A DNA stretch of 63,857 nt, taken from positions 1 to 63,857 of the forward strand of contig JAJXTH010000011.1 of NCBI GenBank assembly GCA_021783995.1, written 5' to 3'. A program made the position numbers and the translations under genes. The notes under the pieces were generated by a model, which did no database searches, was not told the DNA's origin, and worked only from the letters and a program-made list of their open reading frames with translations. The stretch is from Pseudomonadota bacterium. Lineage in GTDB: Bacteria; Pseudomonadota; Gammaproteobacteria; Burkholderiales; Gallionellaceae. Of this stretch, positions 21,285-31,541 are shown piece by piece; position 1 is the stretch's first letter, and the number at the start of each line of letters is the position of its first letter.

Positions 21285-21862
21285 TACGCATAAATTTGTT
21301 GCCGCATCGCGAAGAGAAACGGCGTGCAAGGCAGATCCAGTTCTATTCCCTGAGCGTGCTGACGCTGCTGTTGGCCGTGATCGTATGGGGGCTCGTGCAC
21401 ATGGCGCTCGGCGCGAGGATCGATTACCAGGACAGGCGCAACGCCTATCTTGAGAAGGAAATCTCGATCCTGGACAAGCAGATCGACGAGATCAAGAAGC
21501 TGCGGGAGCAGACCAAGATACTGCTGGAGCGCAAGGATGCGGTCGAGAAACTGCAGAGCGACCGCTCTAGCGTGGTCCATCTGATGGACCAGATGCTGCG
21601 CATCCTGCCCGAGGGCGTCTATCTCAAATCCATCAAGCAGACCGGAGATGACATCAATCTGGTCGGGTATACGCAATCCAACGCGCGCGTGTCAACGCTG
21701 ATGAAAGCCATACAGGATTCGGCCTGGCTGGAATCGCCCAACCTGGTTGTGATCAATGCAACGACGGTGAACGGATCTCAGATCAGCGAGTTCACGCTGA
21801 CATTCAAGTTGCGCAAATCGTTTGGCGCGGATGCGGCCAAGGCTGCTGGCGGAAGGAATTAG
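21281..21862 (+). CDS. pilN: Type IV pilus inner-membrane protein PilN
   Basis: A 193-residue bitopic membrane protein. The short N-terminal tail INLLPHREEKR is the PilM-binding motif, followed by one membrane helix (about 22-42), a coiled coil rich in K/E (55-100) and a periplasmic ferredoxin-like domain that pairs with PilO. The ATG overlaps the pilM stop (ATGA). Confidence 0.95.
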   Translation: MIRINLLPHREEKRRARQIQFYSLSVLTLLLAVIVWGLVHMALGARIDYQDRRNAYLEKEISILDKQIDEIKKLREQTKILLERKDAVEKLQSDRSSVVHLMDQMLRILPEGVYLKSIKQTGDDINLVGYTQSNARVSTLMKAIQDSAWLESPNLVVINATTVNGSQISEFTLTFKLRKSFGADAAKAAGGRN

Positions 21863-21864
21863 CC

Positions 21865-22497
21865 GTGAAGATGACTTTCGATGATCTGAAGAATCTCAAT
21901 CCGAAAACGCCGGGCGCATGGCCGTGGCCGGCGAAATTGCTGGCGTTCGCAGTGATGTTCATCGCGGTGGTGGCCGCTGGCGCCGTGCTGGACTGGCAGG
22001 ATCAGTGGAACAGGCTCAAGGGGGCGCAGCAGAAGGAAGAAACGCTCAAGGAAGCTTTCCTGAACAAGAAAAAGGTGACGGTCAACCTCGACCTGATCAA
22101 GAAACAGCTGCTTGAAACACAGGAATCGTTCGGCGCATTGTTGAAGCAGTTGCCAAACAAGTCAGAGATGGACGAGCTCTTGACAGACATCAACCAGGCG
22201 GGACTGGGCAGAGGTTTGCAGTTCGATCTTTTCCGTCCCGGACCCGAGACGATCAAGGGTTCGTTTGCGGAACAGCCGATCGCGATCAAGGTCACCGGCA
22301 GTTACGATGATCTCGGCAAGTTCGCCAGCGACGTCTCCATGCTGCCGCGCATCGTCACGCTGAACGATATTGCAATTTCTCCGGACAAGTCGGGAGCGCT
22401 GACGATGGATGCAGTCGCCAAGACCTTCCGCTATCTGGACGAAGAAGAAATTGCGGCGCAAAAGCGGGCTGCGAAGTCAGCGGGAGCTAAAAAATGA
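21865..22497 (+). CDS. pilO: Type IV pilus inner-membrane protein PilO
   Basis: A 210-residue bitopic protein with a cytoplasmic tail, a membrane helix (about 20-42), a coiled coil and a periplasmic alpha/beta domain (SEMDELLTDINQAGLGRGLQ region). It forms the PilN/PilO heterodimer that links PilM to PilP/PilQ. A GTG start at 21865 is chosen because AAGGA is seven bases upstream; the ATG two codons later would be 13 away. It overlaps pilP by four bases. Confidence 0.94.
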   Translation: MKMTFDDLKNLNPKTPGAWPWPAKLLAFAVMFIAVVAAGAVLDWQDQWNRLKGAQQKEETLKEAFLNKKKVTVNLDLIKKQLLETQESFGALLKQLPNKSEMDELLTDINQAGLGRGLQFDLFRPGPETIKGSFAEQPIAIKVTGSYDDLGKFASDVSMLPRIVTLNDIAISPDKSGALTMDAVAKTFRYLDEEEIAAQKRAAKSAGAKK

Positions 22498-23015
22498 AGC
22501 TAACCTATCTGGCGCTTGCATGCCTTCTGCTGGCGGGCTGCGGTGGCGAGGAATTCACGGATTTGCATGATTTCGTCAAGAATTCGGGCGCGGATATGCG
22601 AGGAAAGATAGAGCCTCCGCCCAGCGTTAAAATGTATGAGCCGTTCGTGTACGACAACAGCACGAATCTGGAAAACCCATTCAAGCCCAGGAAACCCATT
22701 TCGAATTCATCCGGCAAGCGCGGTGAGAACGAGCCGGACATGAATCGCCCCAGGGAAGCGCTGGAAGCCTTTCCGCTTGAGAACCTGAAAATGGTAGGTT
22801 ATGTGTTGAAGGGCAAGGTGCCCAGCGCGGTCGTTCGCGCGCCCGACAAGACGCTGCATACGGTCAAGGTGGGCAACTATATAGGCATGAATTTCGGTTT
22901 GATCACCAAGATAACCGACACGAAGATCGATATCGAGGAAGAAGTGCAGGACAGCACGGGAGACTGGTCGAAGCGCGAGAACAGTCTGCAATTACTTGAA
23001 GGAGTTAAGCAATGA
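22494..23015 (+). CDS. pilP: Type IV pilus lipoprotein PilP
   Basis: A 173-residue lipoprotein with lipobox LLAGC (cysteine 16). A flexible linker runs to about residue 85, then a beta-sandwich homology domain (LKMVGYVLKGKVPSAVVRAP, VGNYIGMNFGLITKI) that binds the N0 domain of PilQ. It thereby joins the inner-membrane PilNO complex to the secretin. Overlaps at both ends are ATGA. Confidence 0.94.
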   Translation: MKLTYLALACLLLAGCGGEEFTDLHDFVKNSGADMRGKIEPPPSVKMYEPFVYDNSTNLENPFKPRKPISNSSGKRGENEPDMNRPREALEAFPLENLKMVGYVLKGKVPSAVVRAPDKTLHTVKVGNYIGMNFGLITKITDTKIDIEEEVQDSTGDWSKRENSLQLLEGVKQ

Positions 23016-25264
23016 GACAGCACACGACGATGAATCTGCAAGCAGGCGCCATGCAAGTTTTGGGATGGCTCTTCAAAGGTGCGTTCCGCCTGTTCGCCCT
23101 GCTGATGGTCTTTGCGATGGCGCCGGCTCAGGCCGACACGCAGAACAAGATCACGGGCCTGAGTGTCAGCGAACCGGCGGCGGGAACGACCGTGCTCAAG
23201 GTAGACATGGAAAGCCCGCTGGGCGCACTGCCGGCGGGATTCACCGTCAATGCGCCCGCGCGCATCGCGCTGGACTTCCCCAACACCGCAAATGGCCTTG
23301 GCAAGTCGACGCAGCAATTTTCCGTGGGCGATCTGCACAGCGCGAACATCGTGCAGGCGGGCTCTAGGACCAGGCTCGTCATCAACCTGGACCACATGAT
23401 GACCTATGATACCCGCATGGATGGCAACAGTCTCCTGATCACGATGCATCCGCAGGCAGCAGCGCCTGCCGAGACGGTCAGCCGGTTTGCCGAAGCGGCA
23501 CCAGGCGTGCAGCAGCATGCGCTGACCGGCATCGATTTCCATCGCGGCAGGAGCGGCGAGGGGCGCATACAGGTCGATCTTTCCGATCCGGGCGTGGGCA
23601 TAGACATACATCGCCAGGGAACAAAGCTGGTCGTGGATTTCCTGAAAGCCAATCTGCCGAAGAACCTGCAGCGCAAGCTCGACGTGGTTGATTTTGCAAC
23701 TCCTGTGCAGTCCCTGGACACCTTTTCCCAGGGCAATAACGTGCGCATGGTGATCGAACCCAAGGGGAACTGGGAACATTCGGCATACCAGACTGACAAG
23801 AAATTCATAGTCGAAATCAAACCGGTGATCGAAGACCCGAACAAGCTGACCAAGGGTCCTGGCTATACCGGTGAGAAGCTGACGCTCAACTTCCAGGACA
23901 TCTCGGTGCGCGAAGCCCTGAACGTGATCGCCGACTTCACCAACAAGAACATGGTCATCAGCGACAGCGTGACTGGCAACCTGACACTGCGTCTGAAGGA
24001 CGTGCCATGGGATCAGGCGCTGGACATCATACTGCAAAGCCGCGGCCTTTCGATGCGCGCGAATGGCAACGTGATTCAGGTGGCGCCGACTGCGGAGATG
24101 GCGGCATCCGAGAAAAATAACCTGACCGCGCGCCAGGAAGTTTCCGAACTCGAAGAACTGCACACGGAAAGTTTCAGACTGGGATACCAGACGGCTTCAT
24201 CGGTCGCGTTGCTGTTGAACGGTGTCTCTGTCGCAGCACCCGGCGCACCACCTGCAACACCGATGCCTGGCACCGGTGCACAGCAGAGCACGCCGCTGCG
24301 CATTCTCTCCAAGCGCGGCAGCGCGATCGCGGATGGCCGCACCAACACCCTTTTCGTGCAGGATACGCCATCCCGCCTGGATGACGTGCGCAAGCTGATC
24401 AAGCAGATCGACGTGCCTGCAAAACAGGTGCTGATCGAGGCACGCGTGGTGCAGGCGCACGACGGTTTTGCGCAGAATCTGGGCGTGAGGCTGGGCTATA
24501 CCGGTGCAGGGCCGGGCGCTACTGGCGGCAACAGCCCGAGGTTGCAGTTGACGGGCGCAGGTGGCATCGGCGGCCAGGCGCTGGCCAATCCGGCCAGCCA
24601 GGGTGGAATACAAGGGGTTACAAACGTGGGGTCAGTGTTTACGCCCAGCACCACCAACGTGAACCTGCCTGTGGATCAGGTAGGAAACCCGCAGGCCGGC
24701 GTATTCCAGTTTGCGCTGTTCAATGCGGCCGCATCCAAGGTTCTGAACATAGAACTCAACGCGATGCAGTCTGACGAGATCGGCAAGATCATCTCAAGCC
24801 CGCGCGTAGTGAGCGAGAACAATGATTCGGAATGGGCTGTGGTCGAGCAGGGTCAGGAACTTCCATACATCATCAGCACGGTTGCGGGCGGCACGGTGGT
24901 CAACACCGTCTCGTTCAAGGATGCGGTGCTGAAGCTCGGGGTGAAGACGAAGATCACGCCTGACAACAACATAGACATGACGGTCGAAGTCAAGAAAGAT
25001 TCGGCGGGCGTTGCGATCTCCGGCGCGATTCCGATCAACACCAACAAGGTGATCACCAAGGTGCTGGTCGAGAACGGCGGAACGGTGGTGATCGGCGGCG
25101 TGTATACGCAGAACGACGACAACACCGTGAACAAGGTGCCATTGCTAGGCGACATCCCCATCCTGGGCGCGCTGTTCAGAAGCAAGGCAGTTTCCTCGGT
25201 GAAGGATGAGCTGCTGGTCTTCCTCTCGCCGAAGATCATGGATGATGCGCTCAACCTGCGCTGA
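23012..25264 (+). CDS. pilQ: Type IV pilus secretin PilQ
   Basis: A 750-residue outer-membrane secretin through which the pilus exits. A signal peptide ends near residue 41 (MVFAMAPAQA). Then come two AMIN domains (about 45-260) that bind peptidoglycan, an N0/secretin-TonB short domain (LTLNFQDISVREALNVIADF onward), the N1 domain with a Gly/Ala/Pro-rich loop (about 405-435), and the C-terminal secretin barrel with VVIGGVYTQ and VPLLGDIPILGALFR. The ATG at 23012 overlaps pilP. A GC hairpin follows. Confidence 0.95.
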   Translation: MRQHTTMNLQAGAMQVLGWLFKGAFRLFALLMVFAMAPAQADTQNKITGLSVSEPAAGTTVLKVDMESPLGALPAGFTVNAPARIALDFPNTANGLGKSTQQFSVGDLHSANIVQAGSRTRLVINLDHMMTYDTRMDGNSLLITMHPQAAAPAETVSRFAEAAPGVQQHALTGIDFHRGRSGEGRIQVDLSDPGVGIDIHRQGTKLVVDFLKANLPKNLQRKLDVVDFATPVQSLDTFSQGNNVRMVIEPKGNWEHSAYQTDKKFIVEIKPVIEDPNKLTKGPGYTGEKLTLNFQDISVREALNVIADFTNKNMVISDSVTGNLTLRLKDVPWDQALDIILQSRGLSMRANGNVIQVAPTAEMAASEKNNLTARQEVSELEELHTESFRLGYQTASSVALLLNGVSVAAPGAPPATPMPGTGAQQSTPLRILSKRGSAIADGRTNTLFVQDTPSRLDDVRKLIKQIDVPAKQVLIEARVVQAHDGFAQNLGVRLGYTGAGPGATGGNSPRLQLTGAGGIGGQALANPASQGGIQGVTNVGSVFTPSTTNVNLPVDQVGNPQAGVFQFALFNAAASKVLNIELNAMQSDEIGKIISSPRVVSENNDSEWAVVEQGQELPYIISTVAGGTVVNTVSFKDAVLKLGVKTKITPDNNIDMTVEVKKDSAGVAISGAIPINTNKVITKVLVENGGTVVIGGVYTQNDDNTVNKVPLLGDIPILGALFRSKAVSSVKDELLVFLSPKIMDDALNLR

Positions 25265-25289
25265 TAGAACGATGGAATGAAAAACATCG

Positions 25290-25312
25290 AGGCCCGGCAA
25301 GTCCGGGCCTTT
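25290..25312 (+). terminator. Hairpin between pilQ and aroK
   Basis: AGGCCCGG-CAAGT-CCGGGCCT with only three Ts after it. It may partly terminate pilQ messages or act as a processing/stability hairpin; aroK starts 13 bases later, so readthrough is likely. Confidence 0.5.
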
Positions 25313-25324
25313 GACTGAAACGCT

Positions 25325-25885
25325 ATGCAAATGCAAATTGACAGCCCCCGCAAGATCTCGTCCGGTAATCTGATCCTGGTCGGGATGATGGGTTCTGGCA
25401 AGTCTACCATGGGCCGCATCCTTGCAAGGCATCTGCACAAGGATTTCGTGGACTGCGACGAGGAGATACAGCTGCGCACGGGAGTAACGATACCGCATAT
25501 CTTCGATGTGGAAGGCGAGGCTGGATTCCGTCTGCGCGAAATGGCCGCGCTCGAGTCTGTGTTGGGAAGAAAAAATCTGGTGCTGGCCACGGGCGGAGGC
25601 GCTGTGCTCATGGACAAAAACAGGGAATTGATGCGCACTAATGGCATCGTTGTTTATCTCAGGGCAACCGTGCATGACCTCTGGCTCAGAACGCGAAACG
25701 ACAAGAATCGTCCGCTGCTGCAAAATACGGACATGCACGCAAGGCTTGCAGAGCTTTTGAACCAGAGGGAGGCGCTCTACCTTGAGGTGGCGGACATCGT
25801 GATACAGACGGGAAGACAGAGCGTGCACGGGCTGATGCTGAAACTGGTCAGCGAGATCAGGACGTACCTGGAAAATAACGCATGA
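25325..25885 (+). CDS. aroK: Shikimate kinase
   Basis: A 186-residue P-loop kinase forming shikimate 3-phosphate. Walker A is GMMGSGKST (20-28), the shikimate-binding acid pair is DCDEEI, and the other substrate motifs are GEAGFR (GExxFR) and ATGGGAV. The LID arginine lies in NRPLLQ. Two ATGs six bases apart are possible starts. It overlaps aroB (ATGA), and aroKB downstream of pilQ is a widely conserved order. Confidence 0.94.
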   Translation: MQMQIDSPRKISSGNLILVGMMGSGKSTMGRILARHLHKDFVDCDEEIQLRTGVTIPHIFDVEGEAGFRLREMAALESVLGRKNLVLATGGGAVLMDKNRELMRTNGIVVYLRATVHDLWLRTRNDKNRPLLQNTDMHARLAELLNQREALYLEVADIVIQTGRQSVHGLMLKLVSEIRTYLENNA

Positions 25886-26967
25886 TGCAGACATTGACGG
25901 TGGGACTCGGGGAGCGCAGCTATCCGATACATATAGGCAGCGGCTTGCTCGATGACGCAAGCCTGCTGTCTCGGCATTTGCAGGGCAGGCGCGCGGCCAT
26001 CGTGACCAATACCACCGTGGCGCCGCTGTATCTTGAGAGGTTGCAGCAAACTCTTGCGAAGACAGGTGTGGGCAGCGTGCCCATCATTCTTCCGGATGGC
26101 GAAGAATACAAGACGTACCAGACGCTCAACCTGATCTACGATGCGCTGCTTACCCATCGCTGCGAGAGGAAGACGCCGCTCATCGCACTGGGCGGCGGGG
26201 TGATAGGAGACATGACAGGATTTGCTGCGGCGACCTATCTGCGCGGCGTACCCTTCATCCAGATACCCACCACCCTGCTATCGCAGGTGGATTCCTCCGT
26301 GGGCGGCAAGACGGGCATCAACCATCCGCTGGGCAAGAACATGATAGGCGCTTTTTATCAGCCCGGACTTGTGCTGGCTGACATCCTGACCCTGGATACT
26401 TTGCCAGACAACGAGCTTTCGGCAGGGCTGGCCGAAGTGATCAAATATGGCCTGATCCGTGATCTTCCTTTTCTCCTGTGGCTGGAAGAGAACATGGGGA
26501 AACTGCTTGCACGCGACAGGGATGCGCTTCAGTACGCGGTCATGAGAAGCTGCCAGAACAAGGCAGAAGTGGTGGCGGCGGACGAGCGCGAGAGCGGTGA
26601 GCGCGCGCTCCTGAATCTTGGACATACCTTCGGTCATGCGATCGAATCCGGTATGGGTTATGGCGTATGGCTGCACGGCGAGGCCGTTGCCGCTGGTACC
26701 GTGATGGCGGCGGATCTGTCCAGGCGCCTGGGCTGGCTGAAGGATGCGGACGTGGCTCGCATACGCGCGCTATTTGAAGCCGCGCGTCTGCCGGTGGTTC
26801 CGCCGGATATCGGCATCGCAAGGTATCTGGAATACATGGGGCATGACAAGAAGGTCGAGGCAGGCAAACTGCGCTTTGTTCTTCTCAGGCAACTGGGCAG
26901 GGCTGAGCTTACAGGAGGTGTGCCGGAGGCCATGCTGGAACAGACGATAGCGGATTGCGTTGGCTGA
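25882..26967 (+). CDS. aroB: 3-dehydroquinate synthase
   Basis: A 361-residue NAD- and metal-dependent enzyme that closes the carbocycle of the shikimate pathway. NAD-binding [19 protein letters not shown], the active-site block [19 protein letters not shown] and metal ligands Glu (LAEVIKYG), His ([12 protein letters not shown]) and His (WLHGEAVA) are present. It overlaps aroK; dgt starts two bases after its stop. Confidence 0.95.
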   Translation: MMQTLTVGLGERSYPIHIGSGLLDDASLLSRHLQGRRAAIVTNTTVAPLYLERLQQTLAKTGVGSVPIILPDGEEYKTYQTLNLIYDALLTHRCERKTPLIALGGGVIGDMTGFAAATYLRGVPFIQIPTTLLSQVDSSVGGKTGINHPLGKNMIGAFYQPGLVLADILTLDTLPDNELSAGLAEVIKYGLIRDLPFLLWLEENMGKLLARDRDALQYAVMRSCQNKAEVVAADERESGERALLNLGHTFGHAIESGMGYGVWLHGEAVAAGTVMAADLSRRLGWLKDADVARIRALFEAARLPVVPPDIGIARYLEYMGHDKKVEAGKLRFVLLRQLGRAELTGGVPEAMLEQTIADCVG

Positions 26968-26969
26968 CC

Positions 26970-28100
26970 ATGAGAGAGCTTGCCGGATATGCTGTCAGTG
27001 CAGCCAGTTCGCGCGGCAGGATTTTTCCGGAGAAGCCGCCACAGGGACGCAGCGAATTCCAGCGCGACCGCGACCGCATCATCCATTCGGGTGCATTCCG
27101 GCGCCTGGAATACAAGACACAGGTGTTCGTCAACCATGAAGGAGACCTTTTCAGGACGCGCCTGACACACAGCATCGAAGTTGCGCAGATCGCGCGTTCG
27201 ATAGCGCGTCACCTGAGTCTCAACGAGGATCTGGCCGAGGCAATCTCGCTGGCGCACGATCTTGGCCATACCCCTTTCGGACACGCGGGACAGGATGCGC
27301 TGAATGGCTGCATGCAGGAATATGGCGGGTTCGAGCACAATCTGCAGTCCGTCAGGGTGGTGGATGTGCTGGAGGAGCGCTATGCCGAGTTCGACGGATT
27401 GAACCTGTGCTTCGAAACCCGGGAAGGCATACTCAAGCATTGCCGGATGGATGTGGCAGCACGGATGGGGGAGCTGGGAGAGCGTTTCCTGAAAGACCAG
27501 AGGCCGTCCCTGGAGGCGCAGATCGCCAATCTCGCCGACGAGATCGCATACAACAATCACGACGTGGATGACGGCCTGCGTTCGGGGCTCATCACGCTGG
27601 AGCAGCTCGAAACCGTGCCGCTGGCTGCAAGGCACCTGCAGGATGTGCGCGTTGCCTACCCTGAACTTGCGGGCAGGCGCGTGGTGCACGAGATGGTCAG
27701 GCGCATGATCAACACGCTGGTCACCGATCTGTTGCGCCAGAGCACTGATAACATCGTGAAACAACGCATCGAGACGCTGGATGACGTGCGCATGGCTCCC
27801 GCGCTGGTCGCGTTCAGCGATGAACTGAACCGGGAGCAGCGCGAGCTCAAGAGATTTCTGCATCAGCATCTGTACAGGCATTACCGCGTGATGCGCATGA
27901 GCGCGAAGGCGCAGCGCATCATTCGCGATCTGTTTGGCGTGTTCATGGAGGATGCGAGGCTGTTGCCTACACAGTTTCAGGCCATTGGATCCGAAATGAA
28001 TCGCGCGAGGATGGTGGCCGATTACATAGCGGGCATGACCGACCGCTATGCGATCCGCGAGCACAGGCGCATATTTGCAGTCGAAGAAGATCCGCTCTGA
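26970..28100 (+). CDS. dgt: Deoxyguanosinetriphosphate triphosphohydrolase-like protein
   Basis: A 376-residue HD-domain dNTPase that splits dNTPs to nucleoside and triphosphate. The entry block [20 protein letters not shown], metal motif [13 protein letters not shown] and the HD pair in [15 protein letters not shown] are intact. The short form (about 380 residues) is of the dGTPase-like type 2 group usual next to aroB. The start is ATG at 26970; a TTG at 26955 is in frame but lies inside aroB. Confidence 0.93.
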   Translation: MRELAGYAVSAASSRGRIFPEKPPQGRSEFQRDRDRIIHSGAFRRLEYKTQVFVNHEGDLFRTRLTHSIEVAQIARSIARHLSLNEDLAEAISLAHDLGHTPFGHAGQDALNGCMQEYGGFEHNLQSVRVVDVLEERYAEFDGLNLCFETREGILKHCRMDVAARMGELGERFLKDQRPSLEAQIANLADEIAYNNHDVDDGLRSGLITLEQLETVPLAARHLQDVRVAYPELAGRRVVHEMVRRMINTLVTDLLRQSTDNIVKQRIETLDDVRMAPALVAFSDELNREQRELKRFLHQHLYRHYRVMRMSAKAQRIIRDLFGVFMEDARLLPTQFQAIGSEMNRARMVADYIAGMTDRYAIREHRRIFAVEEDPL

Positions 28101-28114
28101 GATCCCGACAAGGC

Positions 28115-29521
28115 TCAGCGCCTGGACAATGCGGCGCGTTCGAACAGCATGTTCCGGGTCGCAGACAACGCTTTCGATATCGCATCGCGCCTGTAGTCCC
28201 ACTTTTCTTCGTGCGCGGGTGGATTGATGAGCATGGTCGGATTGGCCTCGAAAAGGATCACGCGGCCATACACGTCGATGCCAAAATCGATGCCGCAATA
28301 GTCGAGCCCCAGCGCAAGCTGGATGTTCTCGAGCGCAGAAATGATTTTCGCCCCCAGATGCCGTTCAAAACCGTTCAGAAAGGAAGCCTCCTCGTCACGG
28401 TAGGATGCGTTCCTTTCCATATCCGAGCTGAAGTAATGCACGTTCCAGTTCCGGGAGATGGCGAGGTGGAGGGGATAAAGAGAACCATTGATGGACATGG
28501 CACGGTATTTCCTGAAAAGCCCGTCGGGGGAGCGGTAGTCCAGGTATTCGATGTGCAGGAGTTCTTCACCGGGCAGTTCCTCCAAGGCTGTGAGCAGCGC
28601 ATCTTGATCGTCGATGCGAAAGAAATGACTGCCGCCGTGATAGCCGGGAGAACGCAACAAGAATGGGAAGGAATGCATAAAGGCAGCGTTCGCGTAATCC
28701 CTCCTTGCTGCCAGATGCATCGCTGGCGATAGCACGCCCGGCAGATCAGCAAGTCTTGTCGAATTTGAAATTCTTCCGGAAAGGAGCACGGCTTCAGGGC
28801 GATTGATGACGGGGGCAGTCGAGGCATTCAGGAGGCTGACTGATTTTTCAAGCGCTTCGCGACAGAGGTCCGCATCGCCGATCGCATTGAAAACCAGGTC
28901 ATGTGGAGGAAGATGCTCTTCGAAATATTCAACCGCGATCATCGTCGAATGGAATGCGCTGCGGTCGATCAAAAGCCGCCAGGGGATATTGCCTTCATGG
29001 GCTGATGCGAGAACCAGCAGACGCAAGGGCGTGGTCTGCGCGTATGCAGGCAGGATGGAAACGGCGTGGTCTTTGAACCCGAGATGCCTGTGCATTGCAG
29101 ATTCCTGGTCATTGCCCAGCCTTCTGCATATCGAGGCAAGTCCCTGGTGCGCGTGAAAAGACCCGGGATCGAATTTCAGCGCGATGTCGAAATGTATCCT
29201 TGCCGCCTCGAGATCATTCTTGTAGAGCAGCGCATTGCCGAGATAGGCGCGAACTCTGGCATCCTCCGGATGATGATGCGCGGCCGCAGAAAATGCGGTG
29301 ATCGCGGCCAGCGTATATCCTGTTTCAAAGAGCAATATTCCAAGATTCACCCATGCATCGAGATTGTCTGACGCAATGGCCAACACCTGCATGAAGAGGT
29401 CTTTCGCAAGCGCCTGGTCATGTAAGCTGCTGGACAGTGCCAGGCTGTTTGCGCGACCGAGCAGCAAACGGGCTGAAAGGGGAATGGGCGCGTGCAAGTC
29501 GACGGATTGCGAAGATGTCAT
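28115..29521 (-). CDS. TPR protein with an ATP-grasp-like C-terminal domain, function unknown
   Basis: A 468-residue soluble protein with no signal peptide. Residues 15-150 hold about four TPR units (ASDNLDAWVNLGILLFETG; HPEDARVRAYLGNALLYKND; FDPGSFHAHQGLASICRRLG). The rest resembles an ATP-grasp ligase: a middle section with NRPEAVLLSGRISNSTRLAD, a central YRAMSINGSLYPLHLAISR segment and a terminal LDYCGIDFGIDVYGRVILFE followed by ANPTMLI, in which Asp, Glu and Asn look like the metal/ATP end of ATP-grasp folds. It stands alone, convergent with dgt and divergent from kup. A carboxylate-amine ligation is a reasonable guess from the fold, but no substrate can be named. Confidence 0.6.
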   Translation of the reverse strand: MTSSQSVDLHAPIPLSARLLLGRANSLALSSSLHDQALAKDLFMQVLAIASDNLDAWVNLGILLFETGYTLAAITAFSAAAHHHPEDARVRAYLGNALLYKNDLEAARIHFDIALKFDPGSFHAHQGLASICRRLGNDQESAMHRHLGFKDHAVSILPAYAQTTPLRLLVLASAHEGNIPWRLLIDRSAFHSTMIAVEYFEEHLPPHDLVFNAIGDADLCREALEKSVSLLNASTAPVINRPEAVLLSGRISNSTRLADLPGVLSPAMHLAARRDYANAAFMHSFPFLLRSPGYHGGSHFFRIDDQDALLTALEELPGEELLHIEYLDYRSPDGLFRKYRAMSINGSLYPLHLAISRNWNVHYFSSDMERNASYRDEEASFLNGFERHLGAKIISALENIQLALGLDYCGIDFGIDVYGRVILFEANPTMLINPPAHEEKWDYRRDAISKALSATRNMLFERAALSRR

Positions 29522-29665
29522 GGCAAACGCTCATGGACGAAAATACGTTCACTATCGCATATACAGAACCTGTCTGAAAGATGATGTTTTCAGGAATGGA
29601 TGATTAAATTCCGCTTTAGGTGTAAAGTCGCGCCCCATTCCGGATAAGACTGAACAGGATTCGAA

Positions 29666-31531
29666 ATGAGCGAGAACAAGCAGAAACTGCCCGCGCTGGT
29701 GCTGGGTGCGATCGGTGTGGTGTTTGGCGATATCGGCACGAGCCCTCTGTATGCGCTGCAAACCACATTCACCGGGTCGGCGCCGTTGCCTGTGATCGAA
29801 GCCAACATCCTGGGCGTTCTGTCTCTGATGTTCTGGACCATCATGCTTCTGGTGTCGCTGAAGTATGTGAGCATTATCATGCGTGCAGACAATCACGGTG
29901 AGGGCGGCTCGCTTGCGCTGCTTTCCATGGTCAGCGAACTGACCTCGAAGAGCCCGAAGACCAAATGGTTCGTCACGGCTCTTGGCGTGTTTGCGGCCGC
30001 GCTGTTTTTCGGCGACGGCATGATCACGCCTGCCATTTCGGTGCTTTCAGCCGTCGAAGGGTTGGACCTGGTATCGCATCAGTTCAAGGTCTACATCCTG
30101 CCCATCACCTTCATCGTGCTGACCGGGCTTTTCATGATACAAAAGCGCGGCACTGCAACGGTCGGCATGGCATTCGGACCCATCATGATCCTTTGGTTCA
30201 CCTGCCTCGCCCTTTTCGGCATCCAGTCCATCATGCAGAGCCCGCAGGTGCTGTGGGCGCTCAACCCGTACTATGCATACCGTTTCATGGCGGCAGACCC
30301 ATGGATCGCATTTTTGGCGCTGGGCTCTGTCGTGCTCGCGATCACGGGGGGAGAGGCGCTGTATGCCGACATGGGACACTTCGGAAAATATCCGATAAGG
30401 CTTGCATGGTTCGGCTTCGTGCTGCCAGCACTGGTGCTCAATTACTTCGGGCAAGGAGCGCTGCTGCTGCATAACCCCAAGGCCATCGAAAATTCCTTCT
30501 ATCTACTGGCCCCAGCCTGGGGACTGGTTCCCATGGTACTGCTCGCCACTGCGGCCACCGTGATCGCATCGCAGGCCGTGATCTCTGGCGCATATTCGCT
30601 GGCCAACCAGTCGGTGCAGATGGGCTTCATGCCGCGCATCGAGGTTCGCCAGACCTCGGACAAGGCGCAGGGGCAGATCTATGTGCCGTTCACCAACTGG
30701 GTGCTTTACATCGCGGTCATCTATCTGGTTTTCACCTTTCAGAGCTCGAGCAATCTGGCGGCAGCCTATGGCATTGCGGTGACAGGGACGATGACAATCA
30801 CCACGGTACTGATCACATTCGTGATGGTGTTGTACTGGCGTTGGCCGCTTCTTTTGATCATGCCGCTGATCGCCGTGCTGTTCACCGCGGATCTGACCTT
30901 CTTTGCCGCTAATGCGATGAAGATACCGCAGGGTGGATGGTTTCCTCTGGGGATAGCAGTGCTTTCGTTCACCGTGCTGACCACGTGGAAGCGTGGAAGA
31001 AAGCTGCTGTTCGAGGAGATTGCCAGACAGTCCGTGCCGATGCAGGTGATCCTGGATGATGCGGAAAACTTCAGCAGGGTGGAAGGGACGGCAGTTTTTC
31101 TGACCAACGTAGGGGAAGGCGCGCCTTCTGCGCTGCTGCACAACATCAAGCATAACAAGGTACTGCACGAGCGCAACATATTGCTCACCGTGATCGTCGA
31201 GGACAAGCCCTATGTCACGCAGGGCAACCGCCTGCTGATCAACGACATGGGCAAGGGCTTCCATCGGGTGAGAATCTTCTACGGCTTCATGGACAGGCCG
31301 GATCTGCCGGAGGCTCTGAATTCATGCGCGGCGCTGGGCCTGCCTTTCGACATGATGAGCACATCCTTTTTCATATCCCGCGCGATGATCGTGTCATCTG
31401 CAAATCCCGGCATGGTCAAGTGGCGCGAGCGGCTTTTCCTTGCGCTTTCAAAGAACGCGATGAATGCGGCCGACTTCTTCAAGATCCCGACCAACCGGGT
31501 GATCGAGATGGGAACGCGCATCGAGATATGA
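29666..31531 (+). CDS. kup: Low-affinity potassium uptake protein Kup
   Basis: A 621-residue KUP/HAK potassium-proton symporter of the inner membrane. The signature [17 protein letters not shown] is at residues 18-34, followed by about 12 membrane spans including [20 protein letters not shown], and a C-terminal cytosolic region from about residue 460. It is monocistronic: the spacer upstream separates it from the divergent TPR gene and the convergent cyclase ends 11 bases away. Confidence 0.94.
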   Translation: MSENKQKLPALVLGAIGVVFGDIGTSPLYALQTTFTGSAPLPVIEANILGVLSLMFWTIMLLVSLKYVSIIMRADNHGEGGSLALLSMVSELTSKSPKTKWFVTALGVFAAALFFGDGMITPAISVLSAVEGLDLVSHQFKVYILPITFIVLTGLFMIQKRGTATVGMAFGPIMILWFTCLALFGIQSIMQSPQVLWALNPYYAYRFMAADPWIAFLALGSVVLAITGGEALYADMGHFGKYPIRLAWFGFVLPALVLNYFGQGALLLHNPKAIENSFYLLAPAWGLVPMVLLATAATVIASQAVISGAYSLANQSVQMGFMPRIEVRQTSDKAQGQIYVPFTNWVLYIAVIYLVFTFQSSSNLAAAYGIAVTGTMTITTVLITFVMVLYWRWPLLLIMPLIAVLFTADLTFFAANAMKIPQGGWFPLGIAVLSFTVLTTWKRGRKLLFEEIARQSVPMQVILDDAENFSRVEGTAVFLTNVGEGAPSALLHNIKHNKVLHERNILLTVIVEDKPYVTQGNRLLINDMGKGFHRVRIFYGFMDRPDLPEALNSCAALGLPFDMMSTSFFISRAMIVSSANPGMVKWRERLFLALSKNAMNAADFFKIPTNRVIEMGTRIEI

Positions 31532-31541
31532 AGTCTGTTGC

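Noticed and set aside
22877..24163. 428-codon open frame antisense to pilP/pilQ
   Set aside because: Shadow of pilQ; composition rich in His and Arg, no recognisable domain.
26658..28298. 546-codon open frame antisense to aroB/dgt
   Set aside because: Shadow frame with His/Arg-rich composition across two genes that are certain.
29593..29640. GGAATGG...CCATTCC inverted repeat before kup as a possible operator
   Set aside because: Short, imperfect context and a long loop; no support beyond the 7-base match.
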